A stretch of 32,034 nucleotides of DNA from Bryobacterales bacterium (lineage in GTDB: Bacteria > Acidobacteriota > Terriglobia > Bryobacterales > Bryobacteraceae), in NCBI GenBank assembly GCA_947467395.1, contig CANIIC010000025.1:1-32034 (forward strand), written 5' to 3'. Each line of letters starts with the position of its first letter. Within the stretch, counting starts at the first letter, position 1. The position numbers were made by a program, and so were the translations under genes. Below, one piece after another: positions 16,533 to 24,586 of the stretch. Below the pieces are notes generated by a model. The model was not told the DNA's origin and made no database searches. It worked only from the letters and a program-made list of their open reading frames with translations.

Positions 16533-18182
16533 ATGGCGAACGATCAACAGACATTCTTCGTAGACGACGAACTGGTTGAGCGGCTGCTGCGCGGCGACGC
16601 GCCGATCGCAGGCAAAGCGACCCGTCCGGCTACATCTAGCGCCGTCACAGAGGCCATCCAACTCGCTACCGCCGGGCGTCTGGACGAAGCGGCTCAGGCC
16701 CTGGAAAGTGCCGCGAGCCGTGGCGAGGATCTGGCCGACGTGTACTCGGCCCTAGGCCAGATTCGCTTTGAACAGCAGCGTTGGCAGGATGCCGCGTCGG
16801 CGTATGGCCAGGTGGCGGCACAGGATCCGAAGCATGCCACCGCGCGCTACAACCTCGGCCTGTCTCTGGAGCGCCAAGGCAAGTTCGCTGTGGCTGCGGC
16901 GGAGTTCGAGGCAGCCGCCAAGAACAATCCCAAATTGTGGCAAGCCCATGCCGCACGCGGCTTGTGCCTGCTGCAGACCAACCAACCGGAAGACGCCCTG
17001 CGCAGCTTCGACGAAGCACTGCATGGGCAGCCGGCGCATGAACGGGCAATGTTCGGCAAGGCCGTCGCGCTGCATCGCTTGGGTCGCCTGGATGAAGCCG
17101 CCGACCTGTATCGCAAACTGCTGCCCGGCAATGCCACTTCCGAAGAGCTCCTCAACAATCTGATCGCGATCTCGGGCGCCCGGCACGACGACGCCAAGGC
17201 GCGCGAGTATGCGGAGCGCTTGCTGAAAGTCTTCCCGCAGAACCGCGTCGCACTGGAAACCTTGGCCTCACTGGCTTTGGCCAAAGGCGACTATGCGTTG
17301 GCTGCACAGCAGTATTCGCAGGTGGTGAAGTTGGCCCCGAACTCCTATGAATCCTGGTTCAATCTGGGCGTGGCGCAGCAGCGTGCAGGTCGCCTGGATC
17401 AGGCCGGACTGGCCTACGGGGAGGCTGGACGGATTCGTCCGAATGCGCCCGAGGCGTTCGTGAACCTGGGCGCGGCGTTGCAACAACGCGGCGAAGTGAT
17501 GGATGCCGTGCGTGCCTATCAGAAGGCGCTCGAAAATTTCCCGGAGATGCCGGGCGTGTTGTGGAACCTCGCGTTGGTGGCCGAACAAACCGGCCAGAAC
17601 GGAGACGCCGAAAAATACCTGGAGCGCTTGGTCAAAGTAGCTCCGAATTTCGAAGACGCGGCCTTCCGCCTCGGTTTCGCGCAACTGCAGCGTGGCGATT
17701 TTGCGGCAGCCGTAGACAGCTTCGAACTGTGCGTCAAGCATCGGCCGGACTGGCTGGATGCGCTGCTGAACCTGGGCTTGGCGTGCTGGAAGTTTGAGGA
17801 TCTCGAAACCGCCCACGCTACGTTCGAACATGTGCTGAAGCTGCAACCAAGCAATGTTGATGCACTTCGGGCGCTATTGACCGTGGCGCTGGAACGCAAG
17901 GAACACGCCACAGCCTGGGCCCTGTTCCAGCAACTGGAAGCGACCGGCCAAGCGACCTCCGAGTTTGCGTTCAACGTGGGCCTCCTGCTGCAACAGGCGG
18001 GCCAGCATGAGGAGTCGGCGCACTGCTACAACACCGCGCACTCGATTAAGCCGGACTTCGCGCCCGCGCTACTGAACCTCGGCCATGCATTGAAGGCCCT
18101 GGGTAAAGAGGAAGAAGCCCGGCAGGCTTGGGGTCGCGCGATTACGGTCGACCCGACACTCGCCACGGGTTACTTCAAGTAG
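16533..18182 (+). CDS. TPR-repeat protein, 549 residues
   Basis: No signal peptide or membrane segment is visible, so the protein is probably cytoplasmic. After a short acidic leader (MANDQQTFFVDDELVERLL) it consists almost entirely of 34-residue TPR units, about fourteen by eye. They show recurrent patterns such as ARYNLGLSLERQGKFAVAAAEFEAA, split across helix pairs, and ALLNLGHALKALGKEEEARQAW. Such arrays act as protein-protein scaffolds. The Shine-Dalgarno AAGGA (16521-16525) overlaps the stop of the zinc-finger gene 10 nt upstream, indicating one operon. The sigma-54 activator follows after 46 bp. Its partner is unknown; the neighbouring membrane protein and activator are the obvious candidates. 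Confidence 0.85.
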   Translation: MANDQQTFFVDDELVERLLRGDAPIAGKATRPATSSAVTEAIQLATAGRLDEAAQALESAASRGEDLADVYSALGQIRFEQQRWQDAASAYGQVAAQDPKHATARYNLGLSLERQGKFAVAAAEFEAAAKNNPKLWQAHAARGLCLLQTNQPEDALRSFDEALHGQPAHERAMFGKAVALHRLGRLDEAADLYRKLLPGNATSEELLNNLIAISGARHDDAKAREYAERLLKVFPQNRVALETLASLALAKGDYALAAQQYSQVVKLAPNSYESWFNLGVAQQRAGRLDQAGLAYGEAGRIRPNAPEAFVNLGAALQQRGEVMDAVRAYQKALENFPEMPGVLWNLALVAEQTGQNGDAEKYLERLVKVAPNFEDAAFRLGFAQLQRGDFAAAVDSFELCVKHRPDWLDALLNLGLACWKFEDLETAHATFEHVLKLQPSNVDALRALLTVALERKEHATAWALFQQLEATGQATSEFAFNVGLLLQQAGQHEESAHCYNTAHSIKPDFAPALLNLGHALKALGKEEEARQAWGRAITVDPTLATGYFK

Positions 18183-18211
18183 ACCCGGCTAGCAGTAACC
18201 CGGCAAAATCC

Positions 18212-18278
18212 TGACGCCAGTCGCGTCGATGAGCCTCCGATCAAGAGATTGGATGGTAGATCGAAGCGACTGGCGTGA
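18212..18278 (+). repeat. 19-nt inverted repeat around the start of the sigma-54 activator gene
   Basis: Arms 18212-18230 and 18260-18278 are complementary at 17 of 19 positions (core CGCCAGTCGC / GCGACTGGCG) with a 29-nt spacer. The left arm runs into the ATG at 18229 and the in-frame ATG at 18253 lies in the loop. The right arm is followed by TCTTTTAG. It could be an operator for a dimeric protein, or an RNA hairpin that limits translation or attenuates transcription. Confidence 0.6.
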
Positions 18279-19233
18279 TCTTTTAGTGGGCGACTCCCCG
18301 GCGATGCTGCGCACTGCGGAGGTGATTGAGCGCGTGGCGGCGCGACGCGCCACCGTGCTGATCACCGGCGAAACCGGCTCAGGCAAAGAGATGGTCGCGC
18401 GCGCGCTGCATCAGGCCAGCCCGCGCGCTGCGTATGGCATGGTGGTAGTCAATGCGGCCGCGCTACCGGAGCACTTGATCGAAGCCGAGTTGTTCGGGCA
18501 CATTAAGGGCGCTTTCACCGGGGCCGTGCAGCATCGCCTGGGCCGGTTTGAGCAGGCGCATCGCTCGACGCTATTCCTGGACGAAATCGGCGATCTGCCG
18601 CTCGACATGCAGACCAAGCTGCTGCGCTTCCTGCAAGAACGCGAGTTCCAGCGCGTCGGCAGTTCCGATACATTACGCGTGGATGTGCGCTTGATCGCGG
18701 CGACGAATGTGGATCTGATGAAGCGCGTGGAGGAAGGGAAGTTCCGCGAGGACCTGTACTACCGCTTGAACGTGGTGCCGATCGTCACGCCCCCGTTGCG
18801 CGAACGCGTCGAAGACATCCCGTTGCTGGCGCGGCATTTTGTGCGGAAGGTCTGCGCGCTAGAACAGATCCCGTTGCGGCAGCTCACGCCGGAAGCCATC
18901 GCGCGGCTGCAGGAGCTCGCGTGGCCGGGCAACGTGCGCCAACTGGAAAACGCGATTGAGATGGCGGTCGCCCTGAGTGGGGATCGCGAAGAATTAACCG
19001 CGGCCGATTTCGGCCTGCCCGTCCAGGCTCGGTCCTTGCCGGGTCCCGTTCGGGAAGCTCCCAGTCCGGAGACGGGGTTGGATTTCGAGCAAACGGTCAG
19101 TCACCTGGAACGGCAACTGCTGGAGGACGCCTTGCGGCAAACTCACGGCAACAAGAGCGCCGCGGCGGAATTGTTAGGACTGAAGCGAACTACACTCACC
19201 GCAAAACTGCGGGCACTGGGAGCCGCCGCCTAA
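18229..19233 (+). CDS. Sigma-54-dependent transcriptional activator without receiver domain
   Basis: The 334-residue protein consists of an AAA+ domain and a C-terminal DNA-binding domain, as in PspF. Walker A is GETGSGKE (47-54), the sigma-54 contact loop GAFTGA is intact (94-99), Walker B is LFLDEIGD (115-122), and the Fis-type helix-turn-helix is at about 308-330 (NKSAAAELLGLKRTTL). There is no N-terminal sensory or receiver domain, so activity must be set by another protein, as PspA does for PspF. The TPR protein upstream is a candidate. I keep ATG 18229; ATG 18253 is also possible, and both lie within an inverted repeat. Its stop is 1 nt from the converging ribA stop. Targets are unknown. 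Confidence 0.92.
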   Translation: MSLRSRDWMVDRSDWRDLLVGDSPAMLRTAEVIERVAARRATVLITGETGSGKEMVARALHQASPRAAYGMVVVNAAALPEHLIEAELFGHIKGAFTGAVQHRLGRFEQAHRSTLFLDEIGDLPLDMQTKLLRFLQEREFQRVGSSDTLRVDVRLIAATNVDLMKRVEEGKFREDLYYRLNVVPIVTPPLRERVEDIPLLARHFVRKVCALEQIPLRQLTPEAIARLQELAWPGNVRQLENAIEMAVALSGDREELTAADFGLPVQARSLPGPVREAPSPETGLDFEQTVSHLERQLLEDALRQTHGNKSAAAELLGLKRTTLTAKLRALGAAA

Positions 19234-19234
19234 A

Positions 19235-19837
19235 TTAAATGAGGTGACCCATCTTCTCGCGCTTGGTGCGCAAGTAGCCCTCGGTGGAATCGACGGCGTC
19301 GACCACTGCAGGTACACGCTCGGCGACCGTGATTCCAGCCTTTTCCAGAGCTTCCAGTTTCTGCGGGTTGTTCGACATGAACCGCACCGACTTCAACCCC
19401 AGAAACTGCAGGATCTCCACCGGCATCCGGTAGCCCCGCAAATCCGCTGCAAACCCGAGCTGTTCGTTGGCCTCGACCGTGTCCAGTCCGCGATCCTGTA
19501 ACTCGTAGGCACGCAACTTGTTCAGCAGTCCGATCCCGCGACCTTCCTGGTGTTCGTAGACCACCACGCCCCGGCCTTCGCGGCTGATGGTTTCGAGAGC
19601 CAGTTCCAACTGCGCGCGGCAATCGCACCGCAGGCTGTGAAACACGTCGCCCGTTAGGCACTCAGAGTGGATGCGAACCAGCGGTGGAGGACCCTGGGTA
19701 ATGTCGCCCATCACCAGAACCACGGCCTCCTCGACTACTTCGCCGGCCCGCCATTCGAAGCCTAGAATCCGGAATCGTCCGTAACGGCTTGGAAAATCGG
19801 CCTCAGCGACCTTGCGCAGATGGGTTGTCGGGGTCAA
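19235..19837 (-). CDS. ribA: GTP cyclohydrolase II
   Basis: RibA opens the GTP ring to start riboflavin synthesis. The 200-residue product carries the zinc cysteines Cys60, Cys71 and Cys73 (SECLTGDVFHSLRCDC), the active-site EGRGIG with its Arg, and the C-terminal QKLEALEKAGI. It is the stand-alone form without a fused RibB domain. The most upstream usable start is TTG at 19837. The sequence TATACT ends 5 nt before it, so the mRNA may be leaderless; the GAAGG between them is too close to serve as a normal Shine-Dalgarno. No other rib gene is in the window. It diverges from the histidine kinase gene and converges with the sigma-54 activator gene. Confidence 0.95.
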   Translation of the reverse strand: MTPTTHLRKVAEADFPSRYGRFRILGFEWRAGEVVEEAVVLVMGDITQGPPPLVRIHSECLTGDVFHSLRCDCRAQLELALETISREGRGVVVYEHQEGRGIGLLNKLRAYELQDRGLDTVEANEQLGFAADLRGYRMPVEILQFLGLKSVRFMSNNPQKLEALEKAGITVAERVPAVVDAVDSTEGYLRTKREKMGHLI

Positions 19838-19842
19838 CCTTC

Positions 19843-19850
19843 AGTATAAT
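19843..19850. promoter_or_regulatory. Overlapping divergent -10 elements (ribA / histidine kinase)
   Basis: AGTATAAT contains a perfect TATAAT on the + strand (19845-19850) for the kinase gene and TATACT on the - strand (19848-19843), 5 nt before the ribA TTG. Neither side has a convincing -35 at 16-18 nt. The + strand transcript would carry GAGGA about 10 nt before GTG 19873. Confidence 0.55.
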
Positions 19851-19872
19851 TGGACGCGAGGACTCCCGACGA

Positions 19873-21231
19873 GTGCCCCCACAGACCGCACAGCAACTAG
19901 TTCTGCTTTGGGTGAAGCTCGCGGTCGCGGCATCGCTGGCCAGCATCCTCACCCGTTCCGCCGCATTCCAGCGAATGTTGCTCCGCGAGGAGCGCACGTT
20001 GGCCCAGCGCGTCAAAATGGCGCTGGTCTGCGCCGGTATCTTTGGTACGGGCGTGCTGACCCGCGTTCTAACCAGCGCGTTCCCTGCTCCCGACGCCTAT
20101 CAGGCGCTCGACCTTGGCCTCGAAGGCAGCCTGGTGATGGGGATGCTAGGCGGCTATGTTACCGGCATGCTGGCCGGGATCCTGATTTCGCTGCCCGCCA
20201 TGTTTCTGGGCGGCGAACTCATGTCCATGCCGTTGCTCGCTGCTGCCGGGGTCATGGGCGGCCTGCTCCGCGACCTTGCTCCGGACAAGGAATACATCTG
20301 GAAGATCACCCCGTTTCCTGAGCTGAACCTATACCGCCTCCTCCGCAAACCCGACTTCCGGCTCCCACTGTTCGGCGTGACTTCCGTGGGCGTGATCCTG
20401 CTGGCCGAGCTGTTGCGCTCCACCATCGCCCAGCGCGTCCCCAATCAGGGCGTCTTCGCGTTGCAGAAGACCTGGGGCGCCATGACCGGGTGGATGGTGG
20501 TCGCCCAATACGCGACTACAGTCTTCGCCACGATCCTGCCGATCAAGATCTGGCACTCCAGCCGCTACGAGAAATTGCTGGAGCAACAGCAGATGCGGCT
20601 CAATGAGGCGCGGTTGGCCGCTTTGTCGAGCCAGATCAACCCCCACTTCCTGTTCAATACGTTGAACTCCGTGGCCTCACTGATCCGGCAGGACCCGGAG
20701 CAGGCTCGGCAGGTGGTCTACAAACTGTCGAAGATTCTGCGCAGGCTGCTGCGGAAGCAGGACAATCTGGTCACGTTGCGCGAAGAACTGAGCTTCATTG
20801 ACGACTATTTGGCGATTGAGATGGTGCGCTTCGGCGACAAGCTCCATTTCGTGAAGGACGTGGAGCCGGATTGCCTGGACATGCTGGTGCCCAGCATGCT
20901 GCTGCAGCCCCTGGTGGAAAACAGCATTCGTCACGGGCTGGCCAGCAAAGTTGCCGGCGGCACGATTCGCGTGCGCGGCACCAAAGCCGACAAACGACTG
21001 CAAATCACCGTGGAAGACGACGGTGTGGGTATCCCGGAAGCCAAGCTGGCGCGCCTGTTTGAGAACGGAATCGGCGTAAATAACGTGAATGAGCGGCTGA
21101 AAGTGCTGTACGGCGACAATTACAAGATGTGGATCGACAGCCGTCCCAGCGAAGGAACCAGCACGGGGGTTGAAATCCCAGAGCAAGTCAGTGGTAACGT
21201 AGTGGAAGTCGAAATGGCAGGGAAGAGATAG
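19873..21231 (+). CDS. LytS-type sensor histidine kinase
   Basis: From GTG 19873 the protein has 452 residues. The N-terminal half (about 1-225) contains several hydrophobic segments with the glycine-rich pattern of the 5TM-Lyt sensor domain (GGYVTGMLAGILISLPAMF). The kinase part has the His_kinase box ALSSQINPHFLFNTLNSVASLI (about 250-270, phospho-acceptor His258), the N box LVENSIRHGLA (His_kinase/HATPase, 347-357) and the G box EDDGVGIP (381-388). Proteins of this class usually pair with a LytTR response regulator. None is adjacent, since the next gene is a methyltransferase. An ATG at 19789 would overlap ribA and lies upstream of the TATAAT, so it is rejected. The signal is unknown. Confidence 0.9.
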   Translation: MPPQTAQQLVLLWVKLAVAASLASILTRSAAFQRMLLREERTLAQRVKMALVCAGIFGTGVLTRVLTSAFPAPDAYQALDLGLEGSLVMGMLGGYVTGMLAGILISLPAMFLGGELMSMPLLAAAGVMGGLLRDLAPDKEYIWKITPFPELNLYRLLRKPDFRLPLFGVTSVGVILLAELLRSTIAQRVPNQGVFALQKTWGAMTGWMVVAQYATTVFATILPIKIWHSSRYEKLLEQQQMRLNEARLAALSSQINPHFLFNTLNSVASLIRQDPEQARQVVYKLSKILRRLLRKQDNLVTLREELSFIDDYLAIEMVRFGDKLHFVKDVEPDCLDMLVPSMLLQPLVENSIRHGLASKVAGGTIRVRGTKADKRLQITVEDDGVGIPEAKLARLFENGIGVNNVNERLKVLYGDNYKMWIDSRPSEGTSTGVEIPEQVSGNVVEVEMAGKR

Positions 21232-21255
21232 TCACCCATACATGCGGAGCCGCGA

Positions 21256-22014
21256 TTGAGCGATCTTAATTTCTCACTCACCCTGCCGGGCGAGAAGGAC
21301 CCGCTTCCGCAGACCATCGCGGCGCGAACACGGCGCGTGTACGACGCCCTTGCGACGGTGTACCCTGTCGCAACCTATTTTTTCCACACCAAGGCGCACT
21401 CCTACGTACTGAAGCACTCCGGCATTCAGAACGGAGATCGCGTTCTGGAGATCGCCAGCGGAAGTGGAGAGATGCTGCGCCATCTGGCCAACATCAACCC
21501 CGACGGCGTCACCATTGGCCTGGATCTTTCACCGAAGATGGCCGCCGGAGCACAGAAACGAGTTCGTGAGGAGCACCCCGGAACCTCAGCCCATTGCGGC
21601 GCCGTGGATGTCCGATCCTTGCCCTTCGCCGATGCCAGTTTTGATGCGGTGGTCTGCTGCTACCTGATTGAGCTTCTGGGCCGTGAAGACATTTACCGCA
21701 CCCTGCAGGAAGTTCGTCGCGTGCTGCGTCCGGGTGGGCGCTTCAGCTTGGTTGTCATCGGCCAAAATCGCACGCTGTTCCGCCATGCGTATCGAGTGGG
21801 CGCATCCATCGTTCGCGCATACTGGGGTCGCCTAGTGGAATCTGAAACTCCGGAAATGTTGCAGGATTGCGGACTTACGGTCGTGGGCGACCAGTATCTG
21901 CTGCAAGGCTTCTATCCGTCCCGCGTCTTGATCTCGCAACCCACCGCGGAAGCCGGTTTGGCCCAAGCCAAGGCCCAAAGCTCCGGCGATTCATCGTATT
22001 TTCACGCAACATAG
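21256..22014 (+). CDS. Class I SAM-dependent methyltransferase
   Basis: The 252-residue protein has the SAM-binding motif I VLEIASGSGEML (about residues 63-74), an acidic residue after the next strand (IGLDLS), the SLPFADASFDAVVC motif and RRVLRPGGRFSLVV. This is the UbiE/COQ5-like arrangement. The first 50 residues resemble those of quinone or lipid methyltransferases (YDALATVYPVATYFF), but the substrate cannot be named. The start is TTG at 21256 with GGAG 6 nt upstream. It lies 24 nt after the histidine kinase stop and may be co-transcribed. It is followed by 77 bp that hold a possible -10 (TAGAAT at 22044-22049) for the next operon. Confidence 0.85.
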   Translation: MSDLNFSLTLPGEKDPLPQTIAARTRRVYDALATVYPVATYFFHTKAHSYVLKHSGIQNGDRVLEIASGSGEMLRHLANINPDGVTIGLDLSPKMAAGAQKRVREEHPGTSAHCGAVDVRSLPFADASFDAVVCCYLIELLGREDIYRTLQEVRRVLRPGGRFSLVVIGQNRTLFRHAYRVGASIVRAYWGRLVESETPEMLQDCGLTVVGDQYLLQGFYPSRVLISQPTAEAGLAQAKAQSSGDSSYFHAT

Positions 22015-22091
22015 TTGCGGCTCCACTCCCCATCCGTCATAGTTAGAATAGGCCGCGCAAGCGTGCCTACACTTATGGGCTTTGGCCACTT

Positions 22092-23336
22092 ATGGCGGAT
22101 GAGATTCTGTTCCTCACCGAACTTGTGGGCCTGCGGGTCTTCGACCTGCGTGGCCGCAGGATCGGTGTGGTCAAAGACGCCGCGCTGGTGCCCCTCGTCC
22201 ATCCCGTCCGCATCGATCGCTTCCTGATCGGCGGCGATTCCGCGTGGTTCACCATCCGGCACGACCAAGTCCGGACCATCGATCTCACCGGGATTCATCT
22301 TCGCGATGAGACCCTAACTCCTTATCATTCAGACGAATACATGTTGCGCCTGTCGCGCGACCTGCTCGACCAACAGATCATCGATTCCGAAGGCCGCAAA
22401 GTGGTCCGGGTTACCGATCTGACCTTTGTGGTTAAGGAAGAGGGTGGCGGGCAAGTGTTGCTCATCGACGACGTGGATATCGGGCTGCGGAGTATTTTCC
22501 GGCGCTTGGTGCAGGGTGTGCTCCCGCGCCCGTGGATCCGCAAACTGCAAGGACCGATCCCGCCGAATTCGATCCGCTGGACGGTCTGCAACATCCTGGA
22601 GCACGACCCGCAGCGCCGCCTGCGCCTGAACATCTCCAACAAGCTGCTGGAGCAGATGCATCCGGCTGACTTGGCCGACATCGTGGAAGAATTGGGCCCT
22701 GAAGATCGTCAATCGATTTTCGAAAACATGGATCGCGAGGCCGCCGCCGAAGCGTTGGCCGAAGTGGATCCCGACATTCAGGCCAGCATCCTCGAGTCCC
22801 TCGAAGCCGAGATGGCAGCCGAGATCGTCGAAGAGATGTCTCCCGACCAAGCCGCCGACGCCCTATCGGAACTCGACGAACGCGCCAGCGAAGAGATCCT
22901 CGAGGAGATGGAGCACGAGGGTCAGGAAGAAGTGCGCGAGCTGCTGGAATTTGAAGAAGACTCCGCCGGCGGCATGATGAACACCGAATACGTGGCACTG
23001 CAACGCACCGCGACCGTCGCTGATGCGGTCGAGGCGCTGCGTTCCCTGGAGGAGGATGTTGCTGACTCCATCAACACCATCTTCGTCGTCGATGCCGAGG
23101 ATCATCTGGAAGCGGCCATCCCCGTGGGCCGTCTGTTCCTGCATGACCCGCAGGCTCCGCTGGAAAAACTGATCTCTGAAAATAAGCGTTCTGTGCCCGT
23201 CGATGAATCGCAAGACCGCGTGGTCGAAATGTTCGACAAGTACAACTTGCTGTCGCTGGCCGTCCTCGACAAGGACAAGAAACTAGCCGGCGTGATTCAT
23301 GTGGACGACATCGTCACAGTGTTGAGGCAACGGTGA
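22092..23336 (+). CDS. PRC-barrel / MgtE N-domain / CBS-pair protein, putative Mg2+ sensor
   Basis: The 414-residue soluble protein has two PRC-barrel-like segments (about 8-70 and 85-140), a very acidic helical MgtE_N superhelix (about 185-285: MHPADLADIVEELGPEDRQ, LSELDERASEEILEEME) and a CBS pair (about 290-414, ending LAGVIHVDDIVTVL). In the Mg2+ channel MgtE, the N domain and CBS domains bind cytosolic Mg2+ and close the pore. Here the MgtE membrane domain is absent. Instead the stop overlaps the start of an NRAMP-related transporter (GTGA at 23333-23336). I infer that this is a detached Mg2+-responsive regulator of that transporter. No clear Shine-Dalgarno precedes the ATG. Confidence 0.85.
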   Translation: MADEILFLTELVGLRVFDLRGRRIGVVKDAALVPLVHPVRIDRFLIGGDSAWFTIRHDQVRTIDLTGIHLRDETLTPYHSDEYMLRLSRDLLDQQIIDSEGRKVVRVTDLTFVVKEEGGGQVLLIDDVDIGLRSIFRRLVQGVLPRPWIRKLQGPIPPNSIRWTVCNILEHDPQRRLRLNISNKLLEQMHPADLADIVEELGPEDRQSIFENMDREAAAEALAEVDPDIQASILESLEAEMAAEIVEEMSPDQAADALSELDERASEEILEEMEHEGQEEVRELLEFEEDSAGGMMNTEYVALQRTATVADAVEALRSLEEDVADSINTIFVVDAEDHLEAAIPVGRLFLHDPQAPLEKLISENKRSVPVDESQDRVVEMFDKYNLLSLAVLDKDKKLAGVIHVDDIVTVLRQR

Positions 23337-24580
23337 CGATCTTTAAACGATTCAAGTATCACTGGGCCGTCTTCTTCTCCGTCATCGGGCCGGGCTTCAT
23401 TACGGCCATGGTCGACAACGACGCGGGCGGCATCCTCACGTATTCGCAGGCTGGCGCGAAGTATGGCTACCTGCCGCTCTGGACTTTGCTCCCGATCACA
23501 ATCCTGCTGATCGTCACCCAGGAGATGTGCTCCCGCATGGGCGCGGTTACGGAAAAGGGTCTGTCCGATCTCATTCGTGAAGAGTTCGGCCTGCGCACTA
23601 CATTCGTCGTCATGGTGCTGCTGGTATTGGCGAACCTGACCAACGTCATGGCGAACTTCGCCGGCATTGCGACCTCGCTGGAGTTGTTCGGGATCTCGCG
23701 CTACATCACCGTTCCATTGGGCGCCGCCGCCGTGTGGTTCATGATCGTCAAAGGCACCTACGCTTCCGTGGAAAAACTGTTCCTGTGGGCGTGCGTCGTC
23801 TATATCGCCTACATCGTCTCCGGTGTACTGGTGGAGCCGAACTGGAAAGAAGCGGCCATATATAGCGTGAAGCCCGTGCTGCTGTTTGACCGCGGTTATC
23901 TGGCGATGTTGATCGGCATGGTCGGCACTTCCGTGGCCCCCTGGATGCAGTTCTATCTGCAAGCGGCTGTCGTGGAAAAGGGCGTCACCGCCAAGGAATA
24001 CAAAGAATCGCGCATCGAAGTCATCGTGGGCTGCATCGCGATGACCATCATCGCGTTCTTCATCATCGTGGCCTGCGCCGGGGCCATCTACAAAGTTCAG
24101 CCGCGCGAGATTCAGAGCGCGGAACAAGCCGCGTTGGGCCTCAAGCCCTTCGGACAATACGCGTACTTGCTGTTCGCCGCCGGCCTGTTCAACGCCTCGC
24201 TGTTCGCTGCCTGCATCCTGCCACTGTCCACGTCCTACTCGGTGTGCGAGGGCCTGGGCTTTGAATCGGGTGTGAACAAGAAGTTCCGCGAAGCCCCGAT
24301 CTTTTACTGGCTGTTCACGTTGCTGATTGTCGTGGGTGCGGGACTGGTGCTGATCCCGAACTTCCCCCTGGTGAAGATGATCCTGCTCTCGCAGGTGATC
24401 AACGGCATCCTGCTGCCGCTGATCCTGATCTTCATGCTGCTGTTGGTCAACAAAACCAAGCTGATGCACGAGTGGGTGAACTCGCACTTCTACAACGTGG
24501 TCGCCTGGATCGCGGTCGCCGTCATGATCGGATTGACCATGGCGCTGGTAGCCTTGTCGATCCAAGACATGTTGGCCTAG
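23333..24580 (+). CDS. NRAMP-related divalent metal transporter, probably Mg2+ type (NRMT)
   Basis: The 415-residue protein has about eleven hydrophobic segments and the SLC11/NRAMP fold signature GPGFITAMVDND in TM1. The canonical TM1 motif DPGN is DAGG (30-33), so the metal-coordinating Asn is Gly. In TM6 the canonical MPH reads APW (201-203), so the soft-metal-selecting Met and the His are lost. The same two sites are changed in NRAMP-related Mg2+ transporters such as the Eggerthella lenta protein, which binds hydrated Mg2+. I therefore favour Mg2+ over Mn2+/Fe2+. The GTG start overlaps the stop of the MgtE-N/CBS gene, indicating coupled translation. The stop is 6 bp from the converging crotonase gene. 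Confidence 0.88.
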   Translation: MTIFKRFKYHWAVFFSVIGPGFITAMVDNDAGGILTYSQAGAKYGYLPLWTLLPITILLIVTQEMCSRMGAVTEKGLSDLIREEFGLRTTFVVMVLLVLANLTNVMANFAGIATSLELFGISRYITVPLGAAAVWFMIVKGTYASVEKLFLWACVVYIAYIVSGVLVEPNWKEAAIYSVKPVLLFDRGYLAMLIGMVGTSVAPWMQFYLQAAVVEKGVTAKEYKESRIEVIVGCIAMTIIAFFIIVACAGAIYKVQPREIQSAEQAALGLKPFGQYAYLLFAAGLFNASLFAACILPLSTSYSVCEGLGFESGVNKKFREAPIFYWLFTLLIVVGAGLVLIPNFPLVKMILLSQVINGILLPLILIFMLLLVNKTKLMHEWVNSHFYNVVAWIAVAVMIGLTMALVALSIQDMLA

Positions 24581-24586
24581 CCGCAG

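Noticed and set aside
19838-19872. FMN riboswitch before ribA
   Set aside because: The gap to the divergent gene is about 35 bp and the -10 lies 5 nt from the start codon, leaving no room.
22015-22091. M-box type Mg2+ riboswitch upstream of the MgtE-N/CBS gene
   Set aside because: Only 77 bp separate it from the methyltransferase stop, too short for an M-box, and I see no matching helices.
23297-24565. Long open frame (422 codons) antisense to the NRMT-like gene
   Set aside because: His, Gln, Asp and Arg-rich translation without domains; it mirrors the codon bias of the real gene, which has clear transporter motifs.
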